A DNA stretch of 64,000 nucleotides from NCBI GenBank assembly GCA_964587655.1, contig CAZPMT010000009.1, forward strand, positions 23,429 through 87,428, given 5' to 3'. The notes beneath the pieces were generated by a model. It did no database searches, was not told the origin of the DNA, and was given only the letters and a program-made list of their open reading frames with translations. Positions within the stretch are counted from its first letter, which is position 1. Every line of letters starts with the position of its first letter. Positions 8,645 to 17,283 of the stretch are shown piece after piece. Source of the DNA: CAZPMT01 sp964587655. GTDB taxonomy: Bacteria > Hydrogenedentota > Hydrogenedentia > Hydrogenedentales > SLHB01. The translations under genes were made by a program, and so were the position numbers.

Positions 8645-9466
8645 ATGTCATCTGTGACTTGGACTGAAGCGGGAACCTACACGGATATCCAGTATCACAA
8701 GGCGGAGGGGATCGCGAAGATCACGATCAACCGTCCGGAGGTCCGCAACGCGTTCCGTCCGTTGACTGTTGACGAGATGTGCCACGCGTTGAACGACGCC
8801 CGTTTTGATCCTCGGATCGGCGTGATCGTCTTGACGGGCGCGGGTGACAAAGCCTTTTGCTCCGGGGGCGATCAGCGCGTCCGCGGCGGGGCCGGATATG
8901 CCGACGAGCGGGGCGTCGAGCGGCTCAACGTGCTCGACTTCCAACGGCAGATGCGGGCGTGCCCCAAGCCGATCATCGCGATGGTGGCCGGATACGCGAT
9001 CGGCGGCGGGCACATCCTTCACCTCATGGCCGATCTCACGATAGCCGCGGACAACGCGGTGTTCGGGCAAACGGGCCCCCGCGTTGGTTCGTTCGACGGC
9101 GGATACGGCTCGGCTTATCTCGCCCGCATCGTGGGTCAGAAGAAGGCGCGCGAGATATGGTTTCTTTGCAGGCAGTACAACGCCGTGCAAGCGCTGGAAA
9201 TGGGACTGGTGAATACCGTCGTGCCTCTCGAACGGCTCGAAGAAGAAACGATCCGGTGGTGCCGGGAGATCCTCGCGAACTCGCCCATCGCAATCCGCTG
9301 CATCAAAGCCGCAATGAACGCCGACTGCGACGGCCAGGCGGGATTGCAGGAACTGGCCGGCAACGCAACCATGCTGTTTTATATGAGCGAGGAAGGCCAG
9401 GAAGGCCGTAATGCTTACTTGGAGAAGCGTCCTCCGGACTTCACCAAGTTTCCGCATCGTCCCTGA
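8645..9466 (+). CDS. menB: 1,4-dihydroxy-2-naphthoyl-CoA synthase
   Basis: Crotonase-family enzyme that closes the second ring of the naphthoquinone by Dieckmann-type condensation of o-succinylbenzoyl-CoA. The 273-residue product has AFCSGGDQRVRGGAGY (oxyanion-hole glycines and the MenB-specific RG-G-Y loop), AIGGGHILHLMADLTIAA, FGQTGPRVGSFDGGYGSAYLAR and the C-terminal EKRPPDF signature. ATG 8645 is chosen because GGAGG lies 5-9 bases upstream; a longer in-frame extension would run through menH. Menaquinone genes menC, menE and menA are not in the window and must lie elsewhere. Confidence 0.96.
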   Translation: MSSVTWTEAGTYTDIQYHKAEGIAKITINRPEVRNAFRPLTVDEMCHALNDARFDPRIGVIVLTGAGDKAFCSGGDQRVRGGAGYADERGVERLNVLDFQRQMRACPKPIIAMVAGYAIGGGHILHLMADLTIAADNAVFGQTGPRVGSFDGGYGSAYLARIVGQKKAREIWFLCRQYNAVQALEMGLVNTVVPLERLEEETIRWCREILANSPIAIRCIKAAMNADCDGQAGLQELAGNATMLFYMSEEGQEGRNAYLEKRPPDFTKFPHRP

Positions 9467-9510
9467 TCCGCCGCCTGAAGGAGCCGCGGCCTATGTCGAT
9501 GAACGACGCT

Positions 9511-9540
9511 AGTGTACCGATTCAGAATTGTGGTATCTCA
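9511..9540. repeat. Dispersed intergenic repeat, copy 1 (of 2)
   Basis: A block beginning AGTGTACCGATTCAGAATTG, 44 bases after the menB stop. Its reverse complement matches 52476-52504 at about 25 of 29 positions. Both copies sit just behind the end of a gene. No open frame; perhaps a decayed end of a mobile element. Confidence 0.6.
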
Positions 9541-9595
9541 AGGAAACGACGTGCCTGGAAATGCGAGGACACATCAAGAAGAGATACCGTAACGA

Positions 9596-9694
9596 ATTCC
9601 CCCTTTGAAGGGGGTTAGGGGGATGTTCTTGCGCGCTTGCCGGTAGCTTGTGCTGGCAATCCAACATCCCCCTAACCCCCTTCAAAGGGGGAAT
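9596..9694. repeat. Perfect 32-bp inverted repeat with 35-base loop
   Basis: Left arm 9596-9627 is the exact reverse complement of right arm 9663-9694. Each arm itself holds the nearly palindromic core CCCCCTTTGAAGGGGG followed by TTAGGGGGATGTT. Sequences of this kind occur widely in environmental genomes as non-coding repeats. RNA from either strand would form a very stable hairpin between menB and the next gene, so it may act as a terminator of the men operon although no T-run follows. Confidence 0.85.
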
Positions 9695-9732
9695 AGATAT
9701 GTATGACTCCAGGATCATAAGTTGTCAACAGC

Positions 9733-12700
9733 ATGAGTCACTGCACTAGAATCTCACGGGTGGGAACGATGGCTCTTCTCTTCACGCTCCTTGTCATTGC
9801 GTGTGGAGTGGCGTCGGCGCAACGTCTCATAGTTGTCACGACGTCTTTGTCAGTGACCCATGATCCCGCCCGCGTATCCGTACAGAGCGTCGACATGCGT
9901 GTTGGCGAGCCACTGCCTGGGTTCGAGGTCCTTCCCGGCGCGGCGCCGACAGGTCCGTTGATTTCCGTAGACGACGGCGCAGGCGTTGTATTGTCGACGG
10001 CTCCGGCGGACATGGACGTCGACGAAAAAGGCGGGCAGAGGCCGTGCTACACGTCCGGTTTCATGACGGCCCCGTTTCAGCGCATTTCCAGGATCGCATT
10101 TACGGCGGGATGGCGCGAGTCCGCCGCCTGCGCGCTCGATGATCCCGCGATGATTCTCTCGTTCGGTGGCTTCAAGATCGATACCACCGGTTCGCGCCGA
10201 CCGTATCAAGATCGATACCGCCGGGTGGCCGTGCTTTGCCGCAGTGCGCTCGGCGCCGGCATGACGCTCACCGTAGTTGACACTGAATCGCAAGGAACCG
10301 TAGAAGTGCGGCGCGAGTTCAACGACGATGGCCTCACCGCCGCGACACCGTCCGCCCTCGCTGTGACACAAGACGGCGCATATTTGCTCGTGCTGGCGTC
10401 GGGTTACGCATTAGACCCACCGTCTGGCGAGGCGGCATCCTGGCTTCACGTGCTCGATACAACGGATTTCGCGGAACACTGTAAGCCCGTGATGATTCCA
10501 GGCGCCTCGGAGTCCAAGGATCAACCGCTGACGCCCTGTGACGACGCGGGATGCTGGGTCGTGACGCGCAGTCCCGGAACGGACCTGGCATACGTGAGCC
10601 GGATCCGTGTGACCCCGAGTGAAACCCTCACCGAAACACAGATCCCCCTGACGGGCGTCTCGTCGCCCGTCCGGCTCGCACTGGAGCCTGAAGGGAACGA
10701 CTTGGCCGTAGGTGTTGAGAATCGCATCGAGATATGGACTGAAGGCCGCAGGGGCGGGCCTTCAGAGACCTACGAGGCCCCCGTGGGCGTTGTGCGTTGG
10801 ACGCCGGAAGGGCTGTTCGCGGCTGAGGCCGGTTGTATTCATCAAGTGGACCCTCAATCGTGCACCACCCTGAAGCGCGTGCAGCTTCAGACCGGCTGGG
10901 TAGTGGACATGACGCCGATCCCCTCGGACCACGTACCCGCACCCGACCCCGATGCGGATGGACTGACGACGGATGAGGAGGTCCGCCTCGGTACTTCTCC
11001 TGATTCGCCGGACACGGATGGCGACGGCATTCCGGACGGCTCTGATCCTGATCCTATCGATCCATCGCCGCGGTTGCGATTGCCGGACGCTGTCGAGTTT
11101 CACGAACAGGCGATCGGACAAGAAGTGAAGGGGATCAAGATCAAGCCCGACTGCGCGGAGGGGTATTCGTGGCGGCTCGATTATGATCGCAAACAGATGC
11201 CATGGCTCGTCATTTACCCCGTGTCGGACAAGGCGCCTGGCGTCATTTATCTGGGCGTCGATCCGGGGCGCTACACTCCCGGCAGAAACACAGAGGGGAA
11301 GGCGACGGTTGATCTCGTGCGCTCTGACACGGACAAGAGGGCCGCGGGCAGTCCCGCGACGTTTGACGTTCGCGTCCTCTCCGAGGAACGATATGGCGTT
11401 CGGCGAATTCTTTGGATCCGGGAGCAGGGAAGCAGAGACGCATCGTTCCGCGCGGGAACCGACCCTTATCGTCTACGCGCGCTGGGAGACATGCTTGCAG
11501 GACCGCCCTATCATTTCACGCATCGCGAGGCCGTGGCCCCCACGCAAGAGGACCTCGATTCCTATGGGGTGGTAGTACTCGGCGTCGCCGCTGCCGCACA
11601 GGGCGCTCTCACGCGGCAATCGCTGCTTCGTTACGTGGTGGACGGAGGCGCTCTACTTCTTCTCGGCGGGTTCATGCCGCAGGCAGAAGGGAACTCCGAT
11701 CTGGGCAACTGGCTGGCGCCGCTCGGCATTCAGTTGGATGCGTCCGCGAGGACGGACGCTGTCGTGACCGTCAGCGGCAATCATCCGATCCTGCGCCACG
11801 TCGCCTCTCTTCAGTTTACGAACGGTTGCGCCGTGACCGCCGACGAACCTTCATCCGTGCTGCTCCAGGTCGGGCCGGCGGGCAGCAGCAGTATCAATAC
11901 CGCCGCGCTGCTGGCGAGGTCTTACGGGCGCGGGCGCATCGCGGTGCTTGCTTCCCCCACGCCCCTGGAGACAAGCGCGATGGCCAACGAGGCCAATAGG
12001 CTTTTTGCCGCGGACCTTTTCCAGTGGCTGACGGAAGGCGGCAGCGATACGCAGGAACAGGACATGGACAGCGATGGACTGCCTGACAGCATCGAGGATA
12101 GGAACGGCAACGGCTTGGTCGATCCGGGGGAGACCGATTACCTCGATCCGGACAGCGATGGTGACGGCTTGCCCGATGGCGTCGAGGACGCCGATTTCAA
12201 CGGCGTCGTTGATGAAGGCGAGACGAGTCCCCTGAACCCCGATTCGGACGGGGACGGGATCTTCGACGGCGCGGATCCGACGGCGCTGCCGCCGGTCGAT
12301 GCCCCGGTGGTGTCGCAAGTGACTCCGGCACAGGCCCCGGCGGAGGGCGGCACGCGCGCATTGGTTTCCGGGCGCAATTTCTCGCCTGATGCCGCGGTCT
12401 GGTTCGGCAATCGGCAGGCATCGCAGGTGCGCATCATGAGGAGCACCGACGCGCTTGTAGATATCCCGCCATGCAAGACGAGTTCCGGAGGCGACGTGTC
12501 CGTGCGCGTCGTGAATTCCTCAGCGGGCCAGGAAGGCGCCTTGCCCAAGGGCTTTCACTATACGCCCCGCAGCACGATCCCGATCGTGCTTCACACGCTT
12601 AGCGCCGTGTCCACGCAGAAAGGGATGTATGAGGGATCGGTCTCGCTACGGATCGAGCCTCCTCCCGGTATCATGCCCGACAAGATCCTCCTGCTCTTGC

Positions 12701-13023
12701 GCGCCGAACCCGCGGAAGGCTTTGAATGGCAGGAACCTGCCGCGCCCGCACTTCTGGAAGGCGCGCACCGGTTTGTGGTGTACCGTCGCACCCAGGCGGG
12801 CGATCTTCACGTCGTGATGCTGGCTGCAAGACCCGGCGCAGCGGACGTCCGCGATATCGGGCCGATCTCGTGGAAATACGCCATGCCCGCGAAGGCGGCC
12901 GGCGTCCTGGGTTTGTCTGTTCAGGAACCGCGGTTGCTCGCGCACAACAACCAGCCGCTTGATGTTAACGTGACGAACGTCGAGATCGACCTCAAGACCC
13001 TGAAACCGCAAGGCGCGCCTTAA
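9733..13023 (+). CDS. Large secreted protein: GATase-like domain, thrombospondin type 3 calcium repeats, IPT/TIG domain
   Basis: A 1096-residue exported protein. The signal peptide is MALLFTLLVIACGVASAQ, so the start may be ATG 9769 (residue 13) rather than ATG 9733. Residues 30-390 look like a beta-propeller-like region. Acidic D-x-D-x-D-G repeats of the thrombospondin type 3 kind occur near 400-440 (DTDGDGIPDGSDPDP) and again near 775-855. Between them is a Rossmann-like, class I glutamine amidotransferase-like domain (about 555-770: YGVVVLGVAAAAQGA, DGGALLLLGG). An IPT/TIG Ig-like domain follows (VTPAQAPAEGGTRALVSGRNFS, about 857-940). No enzyme active site is evident. Residues 145-163 are encoded by two copies of a dispersed palindrome. 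Function unknown; a calcium-stabilised surface or secreted protein is the best description. Confidence 0.8.
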   Translation: MSHCTRISRVGTMALLFTLLVIACGVASAQRLIVVTTSLSVTHDPARVSVQSVDMRVGEPLPGFEVLPGAAPTGPLISVDDGAGVVLSTAPADMDVDEKGGQRPCYTSGFMTAPFQRISRIAFTAGWRESAACALDDPAMILSFGGFKIDTTGSRRPYQDRYRRVAVLCRSALGAGMTLTVVDTESQGTVEVRREFNDDGLTAATPSALAVTQDGAYLLVLASGYALDPPSGEAASWLHVLDTTDFAEHCKPVMIPGASESKDQPLTPCDDAGCWVVTRSPGTDLAYVSRIRVTPSETLTETQIPLTGVSSPVRLALEPEGNDLAVGVENRIEIWTEGRRGGPSETYEAPVGVVRWTPEGLFAAEAGCIHQVDPQSCTTLKRVQLQTGWVVDMTPIPSDHVPAPDPDADGLTTDEEVRLGTSPDSPDTDGDGIPDGSDPDPIDPSPRLRLPDAVEFHEQAIGQEVKGIKIKPDCAEGYSWRLDYDRKQMPWLVIYPVSDKAPGVIYLGVDPGRYTPGRNTEGKATVDLVRSDTDKRAAGSPATFDVRVLSEERYGVRRILWIREQGSRDASFRAGTDPYRLRALGDMLAGPPYHFTHREAVAPTQEDLDSYGVVVLGVAAAAQGALTRQSLLRYVVDGGALLLLGGFMPQAEGNSDLGNWLAPLGIQLDASARTDAVVTVSGNHPILRHVASLQFTNGCAVTADEPSSVLLQVGPAGSSSINTAALLARSYGRGRIAVLASPTPLETSAMANEANRLFAADLFQWLTEGGSDTQEQDMDSDGLPDSIEDRNGNGLVDPGETDYLDPDSDGDGLPDGVEDADFNGVVDEGETSPLNPDSDGDGIFDGADPTALPPVDAPVVSQVTPAQAPAEGGTRALVSGRNFSPDAAVWFGNRQASQVRIMRSTDALVDIPPCKTSSGGDVSVRVVNSSAGQEGALPKGFHYTPRSTIPIVLHTLSAVSTQKGMYEGSVSLRIEPPPGIMPDKILLLLRAEPAEGFEWQEPAAPALLEGAHRFVVYRRTQAGDLHVVMLAARPGAADVRDIGPISWKYAMPAKAAGVLGLSVQEPRLLAHNNQPLDVNVTNVEIDLKTLKPQGAP
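10165..10222. repeat. Dispersed palindrome, GGTATC family, tandem copies 2 and 3 inside a gene
   Basis: Two 24-bp copies, at 10165-10188 and 10199-10222, in the orientation GGCGGTATC-AAGATC-GATACCGCC. They carry about four and two mismatches and start 34 bases apart. They are translated in frame (KIDTTGSRRPYQDRYRR) in the large secreted protein. Confidence 0.7.
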
Positions 13024-13096
13024 CGCCCGGGCATAACCGTGAAAGACCCCGTCGCATCATTGCGTTGGACAAGCACCTGCCGATAAACTCTCCGCT

Positions 13097-15511
13097 ATGA
13101 ACGGCGGCTCGAAAAGTTTCGTTTCGCGCTCGCGCGAGTACGTTTTCCAGGGATTGCTGCTCCTGCTTGTCCTTGCAGCCGCTTTCCCGGGCGTTTTCCT
13201 GCGCGGCGAAGTTGCCTTTCCGGGGGATATTCTGTTTGAGAGCCTCCCTTGGACGCTCTATGCGCCCGCCGGATGGCAGCATGCGGAAAATCGGCTGTTG
13301 TGCGACATGACCTCGGCCATCATGCCGTGGTACTGGCTCACGCGCGAGGCGCTGCGCCAGGGGGAATGGCCGCTCTGGAATCCGCTCGAGTTCGGCGGCA
13401 TGCCGCTCCTGGCGAACTGGCAGAGCGCCGTCTTCTACCCTCCGCGCGTGCTCCACACGGTCCTGGACATTTTCACGGGCTTCACGGTGTACGTCCTTCT
13501 AAAGCTGTGGCTGTGCGGCATGACCGCCTATCTCTGCGCGCGTGCGATGGGGCTCGGCAAACCCGCCGCGCGGTTCATGTCGGTGGCGTGGATGCTCTGC
13601 GGATACAACTTCGTCTGGTGCTACTGGCCCATTCCGGACGTTTGCGTTTGGCTTCCGGTGGTCTTTCTTGGCGCCGAGTGGCTGCTGCAGGGCCGGTACC
13701 GCGGCGGTTTCTTCGCGATTCTTGCCGGCGGCGTGTTGAGCCTGCTTGCCGGCCACCCCGAGTCGGCCTTTGTGATCAACCTCGGCATTGGCTTGTACGT
13801 TGTCCTTCGCCTCTTGTGGGATTGCCGCGGACCAGGCGCGCGCGCGGGCATGGTCGAAGGCGCGAAGTGTCTCGCGACGTGGGGCGGCGCTTGGGTGCTG
13901 GCCCTGCTCGTCTCCGCGGTTCAGATCCTTCCTTTCCTCGAATACCTGCTCAACAGCCATTCGCCGGGACCGAGTTCGAACATGGGCGCACACCCCGGAC
14001 TGCCTCCGCACGCGATCCTCTGCTTATGGATCCCGCGGTTCTTCGGCGCCGCCATGGACCTCAATTACTGGGGCGAACTCGATACGAACCGGTTTCTCAT
14101 GAACTACGCGGGTGTGCCCGTGTGGCTCGCGGCGACGCTTCTTTTCGCCCGCACTGCTTCGGACAAACGGACGCGCGCCCGCATACTGTGTTTGTCGGTC
14201 GCCACGCTTGCTTTCCTCCTCCTGACGTTCGAGACGCCGTCTTTCGATGCAATTCACAGTCTGCCCGTCTTCAGTCTCATGAAACGGACGTACTACGTCG
14301 TCTTCGCGATGTTCGCCCTGCCGGCGCTTGCCGCCATCGGTATCGATCGATGGTTTGCGCGGCCTCGGAAGTTGCGCGAGTTGATTGGGTGTGTTGCGGT
14401 AGTTCTGCTGATGAACCTTTTGTCTTTCATGGCCTTCAAGTTCTATCGCAACATCATCCGACTGATGCATTTTGAGGACTACCTTTTCCAGCAGATGCTC
14501 TTCTTCTGGGTATCGCAGGCCGTGTTCCTGACGATCATGATCGCCTCGTGCATCACGTTTCGACCGAGGCTGTTTCCGACGCTGCTGGCAATCCTTCTTG
14601 CGGCGGATCTGCTCGTTGCGGGACATGGGACTAATCCGACCTTTCCCCGCGGCATGATGTACCCTCAGACCCAACTGACGCAGTTTCTCCAGAGCGTTCC
14701 AAAGCCGTGCCGGATGGGTCTAGTGCAAGGCATGGTTCCACAGGGGTTCATGGTCCCTTACGGCATACAGGAAATCTCAGGTTACGACGCCGTGTACCCG
14801 GAACGCATCATCCGATTCCAACATGGCCTGAAGACGGACGTCTGGAAAGCTATCGAGCCCGTCTACAACATCAGCTACTACCTCCACGATCCGAAAATGA
14901 TCACGCAGTCCATGCTGCGAAGTCCGACGTTCTCAATCGAACGGACGGACTGGTTCGAGCAGGTTGCGACCATCGACGGCCTGGACGTGTACAGAAACAA
15001 GCGCGCGCTGCCGCGCGCGTTTCTGGTGGGACACGCGCGCGTCATCGCCGACCGGGAGGGGCTTCTGGATGCCATGCGTGACCCGGCCTTTGATCCCAGC
15101 CGGGAAGTGCTGCTGGAGGAACCCCTGCGCGAACAGATCCCGGAACCGGCTCCCGAGGATCCGGGTTCGGCCACAATTGCGGAGTACGACTTCAACAAAG
15201 TCCTGATCGACGTGGACGCGAAGGCGGACTGCATCCTGGTCCTTGGCGACGCGTACTATCCGGGATGGCGCGCCACGATTGACGGGCGTCCTGAGGAGAT
15301 CTTCTCCGCATACTACGCGTTTCGCGGCGTACGGATCCCAGCGGGCCGGCATCGGGTGGAGTTCTTCTATATGCCGATGAGTCTCAAGGCCGGACTTGGG
15401 ATTTCGTGCGCGACACTTCTCGCAATGCTTCTTGTTTCCATACGCATGCTGCGCCGTCAGAGCGGTGGCGGTATCGATCTTGATACCGCCGGCTCGACAC
15501 GGAACACATGA
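13097..15511 (+). CDS. YfhO-like polytopic membrane protein (GT-C type fold)
   Basis: An 804-residue integral membrane protein with about 12 hydrophobic segments, the first at residues 15-36 (YVFQGLLLLLVLAAAFPGVF). The N-terminal loop (GDILFESLPWTLYAP, WPLWNPLEFGGMPLLANWQS) matches the YfhO family, in which a conserved acidic loop and the motif P-x-W-N-P are typical. Family members modify lipoteichoic acid or other envelope glycans using polyprenyl-linked sugars. The C-terminal soluble domain contains LVLGDAYYPGWRATIDG, another YfhO hallmark. The last codons run through a dispersed palindrome and overlap, tail to tail, the next gene on the other strand by 55 bases. Substrate unknown. Confidence 0.82.
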   Translation: MNGGSKSFVSRSREYVFQGLLLLLVLAAAFPGVFLRGEVAFPGDILFESLPWTLYAPAGWQHAENRLLCDMTSAIMPWYWLTREALRQGEWPLWNPLEFGGMPLLANWQSAVFYPPRVLHTVLDIFTGFTVYVLLKLWLCGMTAYLCARAMGLGKPAARFMSVAWMLCGYNFVWCYWPIPDVCVWLPVVFLGAEWLLQGRYRGGFFAILAGGVLSLLAGHPESAFVINLGIGLYVVLRLLWDCRGPGARAGMVEGAKCLATWGGAWVLALLVSAVQILPFLEYLLNSHSPGPSSNMGAHPGLPPHAILCLWIPRFFGAAMDLNYWGELDTNRFLMNYAGVPVWLAATLLFARTASDKRTRARILCLSVATLAFLLLTFETPSFDAIHSLPVFSLMKRTYYVVFAMFALPALAAIGIDRWFARPRKLRELIGCVAVVLLMNLLSFMAFKFYRNIIRLMHFEDYLFQQMLFFWVSQAVFLTIMIASCITFRPRLFPTLLAILLAADLLVAGHGTNPTFPRGMMYPQTQLTQFLQSVPKPCRMGLVQGMVPQGFMVPYGIQEISGYDAVYPERIIRFQHGLKTDVWKAIEPVYNISYYLHDPKMITQSMLRSPTFSIERTDWFEQVATIDGLDVYRNKRALPRAFLVGHARVIADREGLLDAMRDPAFDPSREVLLEEPLREQIPEPAPEDPGSATIAEYDFNKVLIDVDAKADCILVLGDAYYPGWRATIDGRPEEIFSAYYAFRGVRIPAGRHRVEFFYMPMSLKAGLGISCATLLAMLLVSIRMLRRQSGGGIDLDTAGSTRNT

Positions 15512-17070
15512 GCGTCCTCCAACTCCACCTCTTTCGAAATCCACGGGTAGGGTTCCGTTCTGCCCGCATCGAGATCGGTGAGGAACGACCCCCGGTCCTG
15601 TGAACGCGGTGCGGTGCGGACAGCCAGGTAGACGCGCCCGCGATCCTTGGGATGCTTCTCGAGGTAGGCGATCAATTCCTCGTATCTCAATGGTTTAGCG
15701 TTAAGGAGCCGGGTCTCGAAGCTCAGAGTATTGACCGGGCCCATGTAGAGCGGGAGAGAGAAGCCGTCCTCGGCAATCAGGAGATCCTCCCACGTCACGT
15801 TTCCTGATATCCACTGATGCAACGGAGAACGTGTTGGGTCGAACGCATATACGGGAGCGGCCTTCGAGCGAAGGAGCATCCGCGCCATGGACACCTCGGC
15901 TGGCAGGGCGCATATCACCATCAACACAGCGGCGAGGCAAGTTATCCACGTCTTCGAGCCGATGACTTGGGCGATCACGCCGGCCATTGCCATCACGAGG
16001 ACTATCGAGGCAGGCAAGAGCAGGCGTTCGCTAATAGGGTCGATGGCGTATGACACCTCGCTCCGCACGAGAAGCACTGCATAGATGACGGCCCATAAAA
16101 TGAGAAGGTATCCTCGCCGGCGCGAGAGGAACTCGGACAGAATGTGGCGGAGTTTCGTCCCTTTGCGCAGTTGCAGGTACGCGGTCCATAGGGCTGCAAT
16201 CAATAGCATGCTGAACACAAGCCCGGCGAAAGGGGCCAAGGGTTGCGACCCTTCCGCGCAGACGCGCAGCAGACTGCGCACGACCTGGACATAACCGAAG
16301 TCCGTGCGCGGAAAGTGCGTGCCGAGAGGCGCGCCCGAGCGCACATAGTTGCGCGCAAGGACAGGCCCCGCAATAAGGAGGAATCCGGCGCTGAAGCTCA
16401 ACAGAGATGCCGCGCACTGTCTCTTGTCTTTCCTGATGCACGCGACCGCGCCGACGATAAACAGCGGCAGCATGGCGTAGCGCGCGGCAAAGGAAAACCC
16501 GGCCGCGATTCCGGCCAGCGCCATTCGCCGCGACTTGGCTTTGTGGTCCGCTATGAGCCAGAAGAAGAACATGAGAAAGGCAAGCGCGGTTGTCTCGCTC
16601 CAAGCGCTTATCGAGACGGTGCGCAACGGCGAGAACTGGATGAGTAACGCCACGCCGAGCATGGCCGTGGGCGTATCGCCCAGCCTGCGCAACGCAAGGA
16701 AGGCCCCGAGAAGAGTCACCGCGAAGAAGACGAGCGGGATGGCCAGCGCGGCGGCCGTCAACGGCATCCCGGACTGGCCCAGCAATGCGATCAGCAAAGG
16801 ATAGAGCGGTCCCCAGGTCGTCATCGGCGTCGGCGGCGCCACATCCCTGCGAAAGGCCATGGGCAGTGGGATAAGCGAACTGGTGAGACCGTTTCCGGCG
16901 ATCAGGTTCCGCGCCGCGTCGACGTACATAACCGAGTCCGGCGAAAAACGGCCTTCATAACGGAGCGCCGTCACGGCGAGCGCGCCGGCATAGATGAGCA
17001 CGGTAAGCCAGAAAAACGCGAGCACCGCGGGGCGCCATCGCGCGCGTGAGGACTTCGGCGATGCGTTCAT
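15457..17070 (-). CDS. PMT-like polytopic glycosyltransferase (ArnT/RgtA family type)
   Basis: A 537-residue membrane protein with about 11 hydrophobic segments, beginning with AVLAFFWLTVLIYAGALAV. The first periplasmic loop has the acidic motif FSPDSVMYVDAARNLIAGNG and then PMTTWGPLYPLLIALLG. This resembles GT-C enzymes that take a sugar from a polyprenyl phosphate donor, with Asp as catalytic residue. ATG 17070 is preferred because GGGGAG lies about 9 bases upstream; an in-frame extension to 17157 lacks such a site. The sugar donor could be supplied by a polyprenyl-phosphate glycosyltransferase such as the one at 3149, which is inference. The 3' end overlaps the YfhO-like gene by 55 bases. 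Confidence 0.8.
   Translation of the reverse strand: MNASPKSSRARWRPAVLAFFWLTVLIYAGALAVTALRYEGRFSPDSVMYVDAARNLIAGNGLTSSLIPLPMAFRRDVAPPTPMTTWGPLYPLLIALLGQSGMPLTAAALAIPLVFFAVTLLGAFLALRRLGDTPTAMLGVALLIQFSPLRTVSISAWSETTALAFLMFFFWLIADHKAKSRRMALAGIAAGFSFAARYAMLPLFIVGAVACIRKDKRQCAASLLSFSAGFLLIAGPVLARNYVRSGAPLGTHFPRTDFGYVQVVRSLLRVCAEGSQPLAPFAGLVFSMLLIAALWTAYLQLRKGTKLRHILSEFLSRRRGYLLILWAVIYAVLLVRSEVSYAIDPISERLLLPASIVLVMAMAGVIAQVIGSKTWITCLAAVLMVICALPAEVSMARMLLRSKAAPVYAFDPTRSPLHQWISGNVTWEDLLIAEDGFSLPLYMGPVNTLSFETRLLNAKPLRYEELIAYLEKHPKDRGRVYLAVRTAPRSQDRGSFLTDLDAGRTEPYPWISKEVELEDAHVFRVEPAVSRSIPPPL
15467..15490. repeat. Dispersed palindrome, GGTATC family, copy 4 (perfect 9-bp stem)
   Basis: GGCGGTATC-GATCTT-GATACCGCC: a 9-bp perfect stem with a 6-base loop. 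It lies within the coding ends of two convergent genes, so it is translated on both strands and could also act as a shared terminator hairpin. Confidence 0.8.
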
Positions 17071-17125
17071 CTGTTGAGGACTCCCCTGTCGCCGGCGCGT
17101 CGCGATTATAGGTTTCCGTACCGAC

Positions 17126-17167
17126 TTGATCAACCCGCTTTCGCCGGGCGCGGTCACGTTTGATCAA
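17126..17167. promoter_or_regulatory. Two TTGATCAA palindromes in the acs promoter region
   Basis: Identical 8-bp palindromes at 17126-17133 and 17160-17167, 34 bases start to start (about three helical turns). The second overlaps the -35 hexamer and extends to the 12-bp palindrome GTTTGATCAAAC. This arrangement suits a dimeric regulator binding twice on one face of DNA. The regulator is unknown. Confidence 0.4.
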
Positions 17168-17188
17168 ACGACGTTACCGTGATATATT
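17160..17188 (+). promoter_or_regulatory. Predicted sigma70-type promoter for acs
   Basis: TTGATC at 17160-17165, 17-base spacer, TATATT at 17183-17188. It predicts a transcript starting near 17195 and a leader of about 90 bases before the ATG at 17284. Confidence 0.55.
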
Positions 17189-17283
17189 TGAAAACCTCCG
17201 TGTCCCGTCGAAAGTGTGGTCCAGGACGGCGGGGTGTAGTCGCGCGAGAGGGGGTTATACAGCAGACACAAGAAGGAGGCAGT

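Noticed and set aside
9509..9718. Minus-strand frame of 69 codons across the 32-bp inverted repeat
   Set aside because: It is composed of the repeat itself and has no support as a gene.
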